Assembly (NCBI GenBank): GCA_001931535.1
Contig: CP016211.1
Span: 9,374,377-9,438,376, forward strand
Length of the DNA stretch: 64,000 bases
Direction: 5' to 3'
Source of the DNA: Minicystis rosea
GTDB lineage: Bacteria; Myxococcota_A; Polyangia; Polyangiales; Polyangiaceae
A model generated the notes under the pieces. That model saw nothing but the letters and a program-made list of their open reading frames with translations, was not told the DNA's origin and did not search any database. This document shows, in pieces, positions 24,986-36,058 of the stretch (positions are counted from its first letter, which is position 1; every line of letters begins with the position of its first letter). The translations under genes and the position numbers were made by a program.

Positions 24986-26281
24986 CTACGCGGATGACGA
25001 GCCCACCGTGGCCCCGCTCAGGAACGACTTCCACGATGGCCACGAGGTCGGGGGGACGCCGCCGAGCCAGGGGTGATCGTCCGTCATCGTGATCACCCGC
25101 CCGAACATGGATTTCCGAGCCCTGTCACAACACACGAGGACGAGATCGCGATCGCGGACCGACGCGGCCACGATCCAGATCCCAGCGGCTCGGACCCGAT
25201 CGAGATCCCTACGAAAAAGGTCGCCGTAGCGCTTCGTCTGAAGCGCCGCCAGGAACGCGTCGTAGAGGTCGAGATCCCAGAAGCCCGGCGCGGCGCGCAC
25301 CTCTCGCGCGGCGTCACGATCGAGGAACTTCGCGTAGGCGCGCGGCAGCGCGAAGCGGCTCGCGGCGTCGTCGAACATCTCTGCGAAGTAAGGGAGGAGC
25401 GCATCGTGGAGCTGCGCGGCCGTCTCGGGCTCCGAGGTCACGAAGACGCCCGCGACCGCCGGCGTCCAAGCGACGATCTCGTCGTGACGTGTCCAGCGCC
25501 CCTCGGCGATCGGGCTCCCGAAAGGAGAGGCCTTGTCGCAACACACGCCCTCACGCGCGCCGCGGAGGTCGAAGACCAAGGCGCTCGAGCTCAGCGCGTC
25601 GAGAAAGGCGCGCGCGGATGGATCGCTTTCGCAGGAGGTGTCGATGTCCGCACGCAGGCGGGGCGCGCAGCGCTCTTTGGGCGCGTGGAGGGGAGTGCGG
25701 GTCGTATTCCCCTTTCCTTCCGGCGAAGGCTCCTCTGCTGCTTCGAGCGCAGCCTCGGGTCGCGAAAGCCATCTCGCGAAGCGCGCGATGAGATCCGAGA
25801 GCGTGCGCGACACCAGCACGACCTCGGCGCCGCCCATCCACCAGACGCGGCAAGGGGCGCCGTTGCGAGGCTCGATTGCCAGCACCTCGCCGCCCGACTC
25901 GTGGATCGCGAACAGCGCGCCGAGCCCCAAATCCGAGACGTCGCGCAGGCCGCCGGAGAGCGGGTCGATCGCGAAGGAGAAGCCGGCGTCCGAGAAATCA
26001 GGGCGAATCGCGGTCGTCTCCAAGGCGAGAGCGCCGAGGTCCTCGGGGACGCAGCCCAGGCGCTCGCCCATCGCGATCACCACCCCGACATTCGCCGGCG
26101 GAGCGACTGCGTATCGCCCCACCGTCCCATCGCGCGCGAGGATCACGGCACCGCGGATGATCTCGATCTCTCGCGCGAAGCTCAGCATGGCGACCCAAGA
26201 TGCGCGCTGGACCGAACGAGGGCAAACCGATCTGCCCTTTGCGCCTCCGCGATCGTTCAGCCCTGCGAGGAGCGCGTCCAT
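24986..26281 (-). CDS. SUKH/SMI1-KNR4-like protein
   Basis: A 431-residue soluble protein (a shorter start, ATG 26188, MLSFAREIEI, is plausible and better conserved-looking). The N-terminal half resembles the SUKH superfamily (Syd, US22, SMI1/KNR4): VVIAMGERLGCVPEDLG, LGLGALFAIHESGGEVLAIEP, MGGAEVVLVSRTLSDLIARFARWL. SUKH proteins are frequent immunity proteins against toxins. The C-terminal half (~230-431) is separate: FVTSEPETAAQLHDALLPYFAEMF, FWDLDLYDAFLAALQTKRYG. No toxin partner is recognisable beside it; the divergent gene at 26353 starts 71 bases away and is also unknown. I read it as an immunity-like or regulatory protein, with moderate certainty. Confidence 0.68.
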   Translation of the reverse strand: MDALLAGLNDRGGAKGRSVCPRSVQRASWVAMLSFAREIEIIRGAVILARDGTVGRYAVAPPANVGVVIAMGERLGCVPEDLGALALETTAIRPDFSDAGFSFAIDPLSGGLRDVSDLGLGALFAIHESGGEVLAIEPRNGAPCRVWWMGGAEVVLVSRTLSDLIARFARWLSRPEAALEAAEEPSPEGKGNTTRTPLHAPKERCAPRLRADIDTSCESDPSARAFLDALSSSALVFDLRGAREGVCCDKASPFGSPIAEGRWTRHDEIVAWTPAVAGVFVTSEPETAAQLHDALLPYFAEMFDDAASRFALPRAYAKFLDRDAAREVRAAPGFWDLDLYDAFLAALQTKRYGDLFRRDLDRVRAAGIWIVAASVRDRDLVLVCCDRARKSMFGRVITMTDDHPWLGGVPPTSWPSWKSFLSGATVGSSSA

Positions 26282-26352
26282 TCACCATCACCTCCGTCAC
26301 GGGAGAATGACGCGGCGTAGCCGCCGGCCTCGCGCCTTGCTAAACGACGACG

Positions 26353-27882
26353 ATGCCGCTCTCGATCTGGGTGACTCGCGCCGCGTCCTACGCCGAGGTC
26401 CGCAGCAAGCGAGATGAGAAGGCTCTTCCCGATCCGGACGAGCTGATCGATCGCGAGAAGGTCAACCGATTCCTCACCATCTACGACGCCGTGCCACACC
26501 CGCCGGATCACGCGTGGTGGATTCCCCGCCCCAAGAGCCGCGAAGCCTGGTGCAGCCTATTCATGGTGTCGCACGAAGGCCCGCTCCGGCACGTCGAACT
26601 CTCCGCGAGCTACTCGAATCCCGAGTTCATGCGCAACATGCTCGACATGTTCGATCTCGCGCTCGACCTCGCGCGGCGCGTGGGCGCGCGCGTCTTCGAG
26701 GAGACTCGCGGACAGGAGATCACCGCAGCCAACATCGACGCCTTCCTCGCGCACCAAGGTGAGTTCGTGCGCGGGCAGCACGCGTTCTTTCGCTCGGGCC
26801 AAGAGGAGATCCAGAGGCGATTGCGCGCTCCCCTGGAGCTCCCGCTCGGCGCAATCGACGAGGTCCCCGACTACCTCGAGTTCGCGATCGTGACGCGCGG
26901 CCCGGCCCCGACAATCCCCGAGCTCTGCGCCGACACGCCATCCCACCTCGAACCTCACATGCTCGAGCGGAGCGTGATCTTCGACGATCGGGAGAGCAAG
27001 ACTCCGATCGTGCGCATGATCCGTTTCGACGGCGGGGTGATCGTGAGGCCCTATTGGACGAAGCTCCCTTTCCCGCGCATCGCGGCGGAGACGTTGCGCG
27101 CGGTGGATCGCGTCGAGGAGCGCTTCGGCGAGGTGACGCGCTATCGCGGGTTGAGCTGCGGGCGCGAGCAGCGCGCGGAGCTCGAAAAGCACATGAAGGG
27201 ATTGGGGGTCGAATACTACGAGTGGATGAGCTCGAGCGCATGGGGAGCCGCTCCCGCCCCAAAGCCCGAAGAGCCCGTCGCACCTGCTCCCGCGCCGGCA
27301 CGCGCAGTCGCGCCCGCGCAATCGAGCAACGCGCCGGGCGAGCTGCTCGCAAAGGCATCACGCAACATCCCCGCGTGGCTTCAAGAGAGCATCGACAACG
27401 CGCCTCCTCCGAAGACGGAGGTGCGGTTGATCGCCAGCCCCGATGTGACCTTCAAGGAGCTGAGCGACTCCATGGGTGTTTGCGGGCTCCGCCCCGAGGG
27501 CATGCGTGGCCCCGAGCTCTCGCCGGGCGAGCCCGCGACGGCTGCATGGAGCGACGATACGGCTCGCGTCGACTATCGATTCGACCCTCAGACTCGCCTG
27601 CGCACCTTGCTCGTGCGCGGATCGGAGGCCGAATACGTGGGCAACGACCTCGTGAACGAAGCTTACCTGTCCACGGTGGATGCCCTGAGCGCGCTGGAGC
27701 TGCTCGCTTCAACTGATGTCGGCGAGATCCTGCTGGGGCTTGGAGCCGCGGAGTTCTTGGGGGTGCCGGGCAGCGCGAAAGACTTCGTTAGCCCGGTGGC
27801 TGCGTTGGTTTCGCACCCCTCCCCGCCGGTGGCCGAGGCGGCCGCGCGACTGCAAACGCTGCTGGCCACGAGAATGGGGTGA
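26353..27882 (+). CDS. Two-domain protein of unknown function
   Basis: 509 residues, no signal peptide. The N-terminal ~300 residues contain IYDAVPHPPDHAWWIPRP, WCSLFMVSHEGPLRHVELS, LDLALDLARRVGARVFEETRG, then RMIRFDGGVIVRPYWTKLPFP, a pattern seen in uncharacterised myxobacterial proteins. A Pro/Ala linker (KPEEPVAPAPAPARAVAP, ~residues 300-322) joins a C-terminal ~170-residue helical region, where LSALELLASTDVGEILLGLG and VAEAAARLQTLLATRMG look like HEAT-type repeats. It is divergent from the SUKH-like gene, with 71 bases between the starts, so the two may be co-regulated. Function cannot be stated. Followed by the 519-base non-coding stretch. Confidence 0.76.
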   Translation: MPLSIWVTRAASYAEVRSKRDEKALPDPDELIDREKVNRFLTIYDAVPHPPDHAWWIPRPKSREAWCSLFMVSHEGPLRHVELSASYSNPEFMRNMLDMFDLALDLARRVGARVFEETRGQEITAANIDAFLAHQGEFVRGQHAFFRSGQEEIQRRLRAPLELPLGAIDEVPDYLEFAIVTRGPAPTIPELCADTPSHLEPHMLERSVIFDDRESKTPIVRMIRFDGGVIVRPYWTKLPFPRIAAETLRAVDRVEERFGEVTRYRGLSCGREQRAELEKHMKGLGVEYYEWMSSSAWGAAPAPKPEEPVAPAPAPARAVAPAQSSNAPGELLAKASRNIPAWLQESIDNAPPPKTEVRLIASPDVTFKELSDSMGVCGLRPEGMRGPELSPGEPATAAWSDDTARVDYRFDPQTRLRTLLVRGSEAEYVGNDLVNEAYLSTVDALSALELLASTDVGEILLGLGAAEFLGVPGSAKDFVSPVAALVSHPSPPVAEAAARLQTLLATRMG

Positions 27883-28401
27883 CGAGGCCACGACGGGCGG
27901 TTCGGTTGGGAGGTCGAGTCCTCACCTCGCCTGCATTCGCCAGCGAAGCAGGTTCTCCTACCTTTGCGCAGGGATGGGTGCGGCGAGAAATCGTGCCAAA
28001 CCTCCGTGCGGTTGGTTCCCAGCTCCGTGCGGTTGGCTCCCAGCTCCGTGCGGTTGGTTGCCCGCTCCGCGCGGCGACTTCCGAGGCATGCGCGGTTTCG
28101 CCGCTGTTTCGCGTGGTTGGCCGCCGGCTTCCGGCGGTTCGCTGCAAGCCGTGAGGGCTTGTCCCCTCGCCGCATGCCGACGTGCCATATGCAGGAGCTC
28201 CTGGCTCCCTGCCCTCCGCGGCTCGTTCACTGCCGTGTGCACCCATATCCCAAGGTGGGTGTACATGGTCGCGGGCGATTGCCGTTGCCACGAATGCGTG
28301 TGCCGTCGCGCCCGATGCGGCGGGGCCGTGCAATCTGCTGCTCCACCGGCATGCGCAGAGGCCATCGGGCATCGTTCGCCACCGGCCCCACTGCAACGCG
28401 C
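27883..28401. other. Non-coding stretch with a short tandem repeat
   Basis: 519 bases between the two-domain protein and the convergent aldo/keto reductase. Several open frames cross it on both strands because the 21-base repeat (28001-28074) is a multiple of three, but they disagree with one another in frame and show no ribosome sites. I see no gene. It may include a transcription end for both flanking genes. Confidence 0.5.
28001..28074 (+). repeat. Short 21-base tandem repeat, three full copies and a partial fourth
   Basis: Units begin at 28001, 28022, 28043 and 28064 with the theme GCTCCGTGCGGTTGGNTCCCA. Copies differ at only one to three positions. It lies in a non-coding gap. The origin is probably replication slippage. 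Confidence 0.85.
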
Positions 28402-29400
28402 TCACCGCTCGCTATCGAGGTGGGCCATCATCGGCGCCGCATACCGGGTGCCGGCCACCTCGCTTGCGGGCACGGCGGCCTCGAGCGTGGCGACCTCGGC
28501 GGGCGTCAGCGTGATGTCGAGACCGGCCAAAGCATCGGCGAGCTGTTGCCGGGTGCGGGCGCCCATCGTGGGGATCACGGTGACGTTTTGCGCGGCGCCT
28601 TTTTCGCGGACCCAGGCGATGGCGAGCTGCGTGGGGGTCACGCCTTTTTCGGCGGCGAGATGGGCCAGCGCGTCGACGAGCTTCTGGTTGCGGGTGCCGT
28701 TTTCGCCGGCGAAGCGTGGCAGATGCGCGCGCGGGTCGGTCGGGTCGGTCGGTTTGCTGCCGGCGAGGAGGCCGCGTGAGAGCACGCCGTAGGCGGTGAC
28801 CGCGATGCCGAGCTCGGCGAGCGCGGGGAAGATCTTGGCCTCGGGGCTGCGGCTCACGAGGGCGTACTCGATCTGCAAATCCACGATCGGGTGCACCTTG
28901 GCGGCACGGCGGATGGTCTCTGCGCCGACCTCGGACAAGCTGATGTGGCGGACGTAGCCGGCCTTCACCATGTCGGCGATGGCGCCGATGGTGTCTTCGA
29001 TGGGGACCGCGGGATCGAGGCGCGCGGGGCGGTAGATGTCGATGTAGTCGACGCCGAGGCGCGACAGGCTGTGAGCGAGGAAGCTCTTCGTCGCGGCCGG
29101 GCGCGCGTCGAAGCCGAGGAACCCGCCGTCCGGCCCGCGGAGGGCGCCGTACTTCACGCTGAGCAAGGCCTTGTCGCGTCGGTCGCGGATCGCCTTGCCA
29201 ACGAGCATCTCGTTGTTGCCCATGCCGTAGAAGTCGCCGGTGTCGAGGATGTTCACCCCTCGCTCGAGCGCTTCGTGGATGGTCGCGATGCTCTCGCCTT
29301 CGTCGCTCGCGCCGTAGGCGCCGGCAGCGCCGAGGCCCATGCAGCCGAGGGCCAGGGGGAACACGGAGGGGCCTGTCTTACCGAGCTTGATCGTCGTCAT
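28402..29400 (-). CDS. Aldo/keto reductase
   Basis: About 332 residues from ATG 29400 (an ATG 12 bases further upstream, at 29412, is also possible). TIM-barrel NADPH-dependent reductase of the general YhdN/Tas-like group. Landmarks are MGLGAAGAYG, the active-site block NILDTGDFYGMGNNEMLVGKAI (Asp and Tyr of the tetrad), the Lys in ALLSVKYGALRG, and RHISLSEVGAETIRRA. The His usually found after the DYIDIY strand is replaced: here the text is DYIDIYRPARLDP, so the tetrad lacks its His. The cofactor-binding tail is VTVIPTMGARTRQQLADAL. It is divergent from an AraC-family gene across three 70-base repeats, so that regulator probably controls it. Substrate unknown. Confidence 0.92.
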   Translation of the reverse strand: MTTIKLGKTGPSVFPLALGCMGLGAAGAYGASDEGESIATIHEALERGVNILDTGDFYGMGNNEMLVGKAIRDRRDKALLSVKYGALRGPDGGFLGFDARPAATKSFLAHSLSRLGVDYIDIYRPARLDPAVPIEDTIGAIADMVKAGYVRHISLSEVGAETIRRAAKVHPIVDLQIEYALVSRSPEAKIFPALAELGIAVTAYGVLSRGLLAGSKPTDPTDPRAHLPRFAGENGTRNQKLVDALAHLAAEKGVTPTQLAIAWVREKGAAQNVTVIPTMGARTRQQLADALAGLDITLTPAEVATLEAAVPASEVAGTRYAAPMMAHLDSER

Positions 29401-29432
29401 GCCCTCGGTGTGCATCCGCCCCGGCGCATGCA

Positions 29433-29614
29433 CTTGGGTGTTCTTGGCGCGATCTCTCCGCCAAGAATGCCCAAGCCACGCTCGCGGGCGCGCTTATCCA
29501 TTCTCGAACACGTTTGGCGCGATCTCTCCGCCAAGAATGCCCAAGTCACGCTCGTGTGCGCGCCCTATCCATTCTTGAACACGCTTGGCTCTCTCTCTGC
29601 CAAGAATGCCCAAG
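29433..29614. repeat. Three ~70-base direct repeats carrying a palindromic CTTGGC...GCCAAG element
   Basis: Copies have cores at 29444, 29514 and 29585 (period 70-71 bases). Each contains an inverted repeat TTGGCG-(9)-CGCCAA, or TTGGCT-type with GCCAAG in the third, followed by AATGCCCAAG. In copy one the palindrome extends to a 43-base imperfect hairpin (29433-29475) with two mismatched positions. The box CTTGGG(N2)TTCTTGGC thus occurs once forward (29433) and three times reversed (ends 29475, 29545, 29614). The array sits exactly between the divergent aldo/keto reductase and AraC genes, so binding by the AraC regulator is likely, though not shown. Confidence 0.82.
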
Positions 29615-29646
29615 CCATGCCCGCATGCGCCGCCTATGCTGCGGGG

Positions 29647-30429
29647 ATGGTGGAGTCCGTCGAGCTCTCCGTGTCGGTGCCCGGTCTCCGTGCGTTTCGC
29701 TGCACGACCGAGGTGCTCCGGACGGCGATCAAGGAGCACTACGCCGTGGGGCGCGTCGAGCGCGGCTGCTACGAGTGGTGGGGACGCGGCAAGGTCTGGC
29801 GCAGCGCGCCCGGCTCGATCACGGTGAAGGAGCCTGGCGACGTGCATCGCGATCTCGCGCACGACGGACCGACCACGTACACCGTCATCATGCTGCCGGC
29901 GCACGACATCGTGCGCGCGCGCGACGATGGCAAGGCCGTCGCGATTCCGCATCTCGAAGCGGGCGACGAACGCGCCGCGCCCTTTCACCGACTGCACGAC
30001 GCGGTGTGCGCCGGCGCGGATCGCCTGTCGCTCGAGGTCGCGCTCGCGGAGGCCGTCGTCACGCTCGCGCGGCTCGAGCACGCGAATGCGGAGCACACGC
30101 GGCCCGTGCGGCGGGCGATGGAGTATCTGCGGGAGAGGCTCGCCGAGTCGATCACGCTCGACGATCTCGCGAGCGTCGCCGCCCTCGACAAGTTCCACCT
30201 CTGCCGCGCGTTCCGGGCGCAGATCGGGCTGCCTCCGCACACGTATCTCACGCACCTCCGCATCCTGCGCGCGAAGGAGCTGCTCGCCAAAGGGGTGCGC
30301 GCGTCCGAGATCGCGCCGCGCGTCGGGCTCTACGATCAGAGCCAGCTCACGCGCCACTTCCGACGCATCGTCGGAACGACGCCGGCGCGTTACGGAAGCA
30401 CGCGGCCACGGCCGAGCTTCGCGACGTAG
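29647..30429 (+). CDS. AraC-family transcriptional regulator
   Basis: 260 residues from ATG 29647 (the frame is open much further upstream through the repeat array, which has no coding character). The N-terminal ~150 residues are a cupin-like sensing domain with SAPGSITVKEPGDVHRDLA. The C-terminal AraC domain comprises RRAMEYLRERLAESITLDDLASVAALDKFHLCRAFRAQIG (first helix-turn-helix) and PHTYLTHLRILRAKELLAKGVRASEIAPRVGLYDQSQLTRHFRRIVGTTPARY (second). The domain is complete and the invariant F-R-x-x-G-x-x-P-x-x-Y ending is present. It lies beside the three repeats and the divergent aldo/keto reductase and probably autoregulates through them. Confidence 0.92.
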   Translation: MVESVELSVSVPGLRAFRCTTEVLRTAIKEHYAVGRVERGCYEWWGRGKVWRSAPGSITVKEPGDVHRDLAHDGPTTYTVIMLPAHDIVRARDDGKAVAIPHLEAGDERAAPFHRLHDAVCAGADRLSLEVALAEAVVTLARLEHANAEHTRPVRRAMEYLRERLAESITLDDLASVAALDKFHLCRAFRAQIGLPPHTYLTHLRILRAKELLAKGVRASEIAPRVGLYDQSQLTRHFRRIVGTTPARYGSTRPRPSFAT

Positions 30430-30599
30430 GGTGTTTCCGTGAGTGCCTTTCAGATGCGTTTGGATCGAAAACACAATGACCATCGTGCTGGCCGAGGGCA
30501 GATCGTGTCGTTCACGAGCATCCGCGCACGCTCGTCGTTCGATGCACCCAGAGGCGCGGGCCGCATGAAGCGATGCTCATGTAGGTTGGATAGGCATTC

Positions 30600-31120
30600 T
30601 CAGTCGAGCGTTACCGACTGAAGCTGACCAATCGTCGTGCTGTCGAATGCGCCCAGCTCGACCGATCCCTCGGATACACGAAGGGCGGCCCGCCGAAGAA
30701 GACATACTCGTTGTCGATGTCCTGATCGAGGGTCACGGTGGCTGACGGCGCGCCCGTCGCCGCGAGATACGTGCTCGTGACCTTCATCTCTCCAACCAGC
30801 GATTTTCCCTCTCTCACGGATCGAATGCGCCCAACGCATGCCGTCGAGTCGGAGGCGCGCAGGATGGTGCCGCTCGCGAAGAAGTCGCCGAAGACCGCGT
30901 CCGGGAAGAGCGAGATCGTCGCATAAGGCCCTTGGGTCTCGGTCACCACCGCTCGACGCACGGCTTCGGTGGCAGCGCCGGTCTCCTCCGCGTGAAGGGT
31001 GCTGTCCTCGGCGCCTGTCTCCGGATCCGTCGCCGAGCAACCGGTCACGAGCGTGCAGGGCGCCCAGGCGAGAAGGAATCCATAGGCCCATCGAGCGAAT
31101 CGACCGCATCGAAGCATCAT
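30600..31120 (-). pseudogene. Lipoprotein gene with one frameshift near its 3' end
   Basis: From ATG 31120 the frame reads a signal ending LLAWAPCTLVTGCSATDP (lipobox Cys28), then a beta-rich domain including YATISLFPDAVFGDFFASGTILR and EYVFFGGPPFVYP. At about 30672 it slips: the original frame then runs into Ser/Arg-rich text, while the -1 frame continues sensibly as EGSVELGAFDSTTIGQLQSVTLD and stops at 30600. Restoring one C in the TATCC-GAGGG site would give one intact protein of about 173 residues. No family recognised. I think the break is a sequencing or consensus error, though a young pseudogene is possible. Confidence 0.66.
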
Positions 31121-31585
31121 GCGTCCTCCATCGCCAGCGCTCCAAATCGCGCGGCGTTCCATGGTGAACCGTTGCCTCTCGGCGAAACGGGGAGACCATC
31201 GCACGCTCCCCCCGGGAGCGCCACCGATGTCACCCTGCGTGTTGGGGGCGGAGAAGACACACGCTTGCGGTCTGAATCCGCTCGCAGAGCAGCGTGGCGA
31301 GCGACGCGCCGACTCGAGGGCGATACACGGGCTCGTGTTTGGCGGCGGCTTCAGGCGATCTCGAGAGGAGATGAGGAGATGCACCCTTCGCGCAGGTCGT
31401 CGCTGATCATGCCGGTGTCGGTCACCTCGCTTTGGACACGGAGCCCGCCAAGGGCTCGACGACCAGGCCGGCGGCGCGCATCTCCTCCTCACCATACGCG
31501 CCGTCGGCCCGATGCGCGAAGCCGAGTGTTGCCGGCGCGCTTCATTCCCTTTCGGGCAAAGGCCCTGTGCAGCCTTCGTTCGGAA
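31121..31585. other. Spacer without a supported gene
   Basis: 465 bases between the frameshifted lipoprotein and the winged-helix gene. Open frames on both strands lack coding character and none has a ribosome site of note. It must contain the promoter of the lipoprotein gene. Confidence 0.4.
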
Positions 31586-31816
31586 TCAGTATGTCGTCGG
31601 ATCGAGCGCCACGATGCGGCGCCAACCTTCGGGGCTGCTCACCAGGCTTCCTCGGTCGTGCAGCATGCGGAGCGCGGGCGCGATGGATCCCGGCTCGCGT
31701 CCGACGGCGGTGGCGATCTCGCCGACGCTGCTCGGGCGATCGGCGGAGGTCGCGGCGAGCACGGCGGCGAGCAGCGTGTGCGGGGCGGTCTTCGCGGGCA
31801 TGGTGAGGTCGGTCAT
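31586..31816 (-). CDS. Small winged-helix DNA-binding protein
   Basis: 76 residues from ATG 31816, with GGAG a few bases upstream. The sequence HTLLAAVLAATSADRPSSVGEIATAVGREPGSIAPALRMLHDRGSLVSSPEGWRRI has the pattern helix, SVGEIATAVGREPGSIAPALRML (recognition helix), then a wing (GSLVSSPEGW). The fold is that of compact MarR/ArsR-like winged helices but it stands alone as one domain. It lies on the same strand 204 bases downstream of the end of the Ser/Thr kinase, so co-transcription is possible. Target unknown; could be part of the sigma/kinase pathway. Confidence 0.66.
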   Translation of the reverse strand: MTDLTMPAKTAPHTLLAAVLAATSADRPSSVGEIATAVGREPGSIAPALRMLHDRGSLVSSPEGWRRIVALDPTTY

Positions 31817-32019
31817 CGAGAAGCTCCGGAGCGGGGCGTGGTCCGGGCCGGTGAATGCAGCGGTGGCCCGGAGGTGCGTGGTCGTGCGGGATTGGTTCCC
31901 CACCTGGAGGACGCCGGTGGTCGCCGTTCGTCGCACGAATTTTTTCGAGATCGATACCGAGGCGGGCGCGACGCTTCGGGGAGCGCGTTGTGTCCGCGGA
32001 TCGACGAGGCGTCGCGGGC

Positions 32020-35018
<2,999 letters not shown>

Positions 35019-35065
35019 CCCGGCGCGACGAGGGAAGAGATGTTAGAATCGCCGCGCTTTCGCCC

Positions 35066-35947
35066 ATGCGCCCGACCTCTCTCGAGACGGTGTTCTTCGC
35101 GGCGCTCGGGGCGCCGGGGGCCGCGGCCTCGCCCGATGCCGGCGCGGCCATCGCGCGCGCCGTCGAGACCGCGCGCGCGGCCCACCCCGATCTCGACCTC
35201 GACGACGAGGCGTTCGTCCGCCACCTCGGCGCGTGCCTCGCGGGCACGAGCGATCCGTGGAGCGCGCTCGATGCGCTCCACCTCGGCGATCTGTGGCTCG
35301 CGTGCGCGTGCTTGCGCGGCGATCCCCGCGCCCTCGCGCGCCTCGAAGCCGATCACCTCGGCCCGGCCATCGCCGCCGTGGGCCGCATCGTCGACGCCGC
35401 CGATCGCGACGACGCCGTCCAAGCGCTGCGGCAGAAGCTGCTCGTCGCCGACGGTGACACGAGGCCCAGGCTCGCCGACTACGGCGGCCGCGGCTCGCTC
35501 CCCGGCTGGCTCAAGGTGGTCGGCGCACGCCTGGCGCTGAGCCGCGCGCGCCGCCGTCGTGACGACGCCATCGAAGACGACGAGCTCCTCGATCTCCCGA
35601 GCCCCCTTCACCCCGAGCTCGAGCACATGCGCGAGCGCTACAAGGCCGAGCTCAAGGCGGCCTTCCAAGACGCGCTCGCCGCCCTCTCCCCGCGGGAACG
35701 CACCCTGCTCCGGCTGCAGTTCCTCGACGACCTCGGGGTGGATCGCATCGGCGCCATGTACCGCGTTCACCGCTCGACGGCGGCGCGCTGGATCGCCCAG
35801 GCACGCGAAACACTCTTCGACGGCACGCGCCAGCGCCTCGCCGCGCGGCTCGGCATCGGCACCTCTCAGCTCGACAGCATCCTCGACCTGGTCCGCAGCC
35901 ACGTGGATCTGAGCCTCCAGCGTTGCCTCGGCGCCGAAGAGGAGTGA
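35066..35947 (+). CDS. ECF-like RNA polymerase sigma factor
   Basis: 293 residues. The central part has region-2 features, ADHLGPAIAAVGRIVDAADRDDAVQALRQKLL and GSLPGWLKVVGARLALSRARRRRDD. A long acidic linker follows (AIEDDELLDLPSPLHPELEHM). Region 4 reads AFQDALAALSPRERTLLRLQFLDDLGVDRIGAMYRVHRSTAARWIAQARETLFDGTRQRLA, the last segment being the recognition helix. The N-terminal ~75 residues (VETARAAHPDLDLDDEAF) are an extra helical extension. The gene is divergent from the kinase with the anti-sigma-like zinc finger; such sigma-kinase pairs are described in myxobacteria, so phosphorylation probably controls release of this sigma factor. The assignment of the pair is inference from adjacency and domain content. 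Confidence 0.85.
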   Translation: MRPTSLETVFFAALGAPGAAASPDAGAAIARAVETARAAHPDLDLDDEAFVRHLGACLAGTSDPWSALDALHLGDLWLACACLRGDPRALARLEADHLGPAIAAVGRIVDAADRDDAVQALRQKLLVADGDTRPRLADYGGRGSLPGWLKVVGARLALSRARRRRDDAIEDDELLDLPSPLHPELEHMRERYKAELKAAFQDALAALSPRERTLLRLQFLDDLGVDRIGAMYRVHRSTAARWIAQARETLFDGTRQRLAARLGIGTSQLDSILDLVRSHVDLSLQRCLGAEEE

Positions 35948-35950
35948 AGT

Positions 35951-35999
35951 CGACAGGGCTGCTGTGCGCTCGCGGATAGGCAGGCGCGCGAAGCCCTGT
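35951..35999. terminator. Inverted repeat between convergent genes
   Basis: GACAGGGCT and AGCCCTGTC are perfect 9-base arms with a 31-base loop. They fill most of the 111-base gap after the sigma gene (stop at 35947) and before the convergent lipoprotein's end (36059). Likely serves both directions. Confidence 0.5.
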
Positions 36000-36058
36000 C
36001 CTCCTGCCGGGCACTGAAGCGGCGACGAATCCAACGTGGGATCCGAAGCCGCTCGTGC

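Noticed and set aside
27958..28365. Open frames across the 21-base repeat region
   Set aside because: Frames are kept open by the triplet-length repeat on both strands; they have no ribosome site, poor codon character and no domain.
29433..29614. CRISPR-like array
   Set aside because: Period is ~70 bases, the segments between the palindromes are also conserved between copies, and there are no cas genes. Not a CRISPR.
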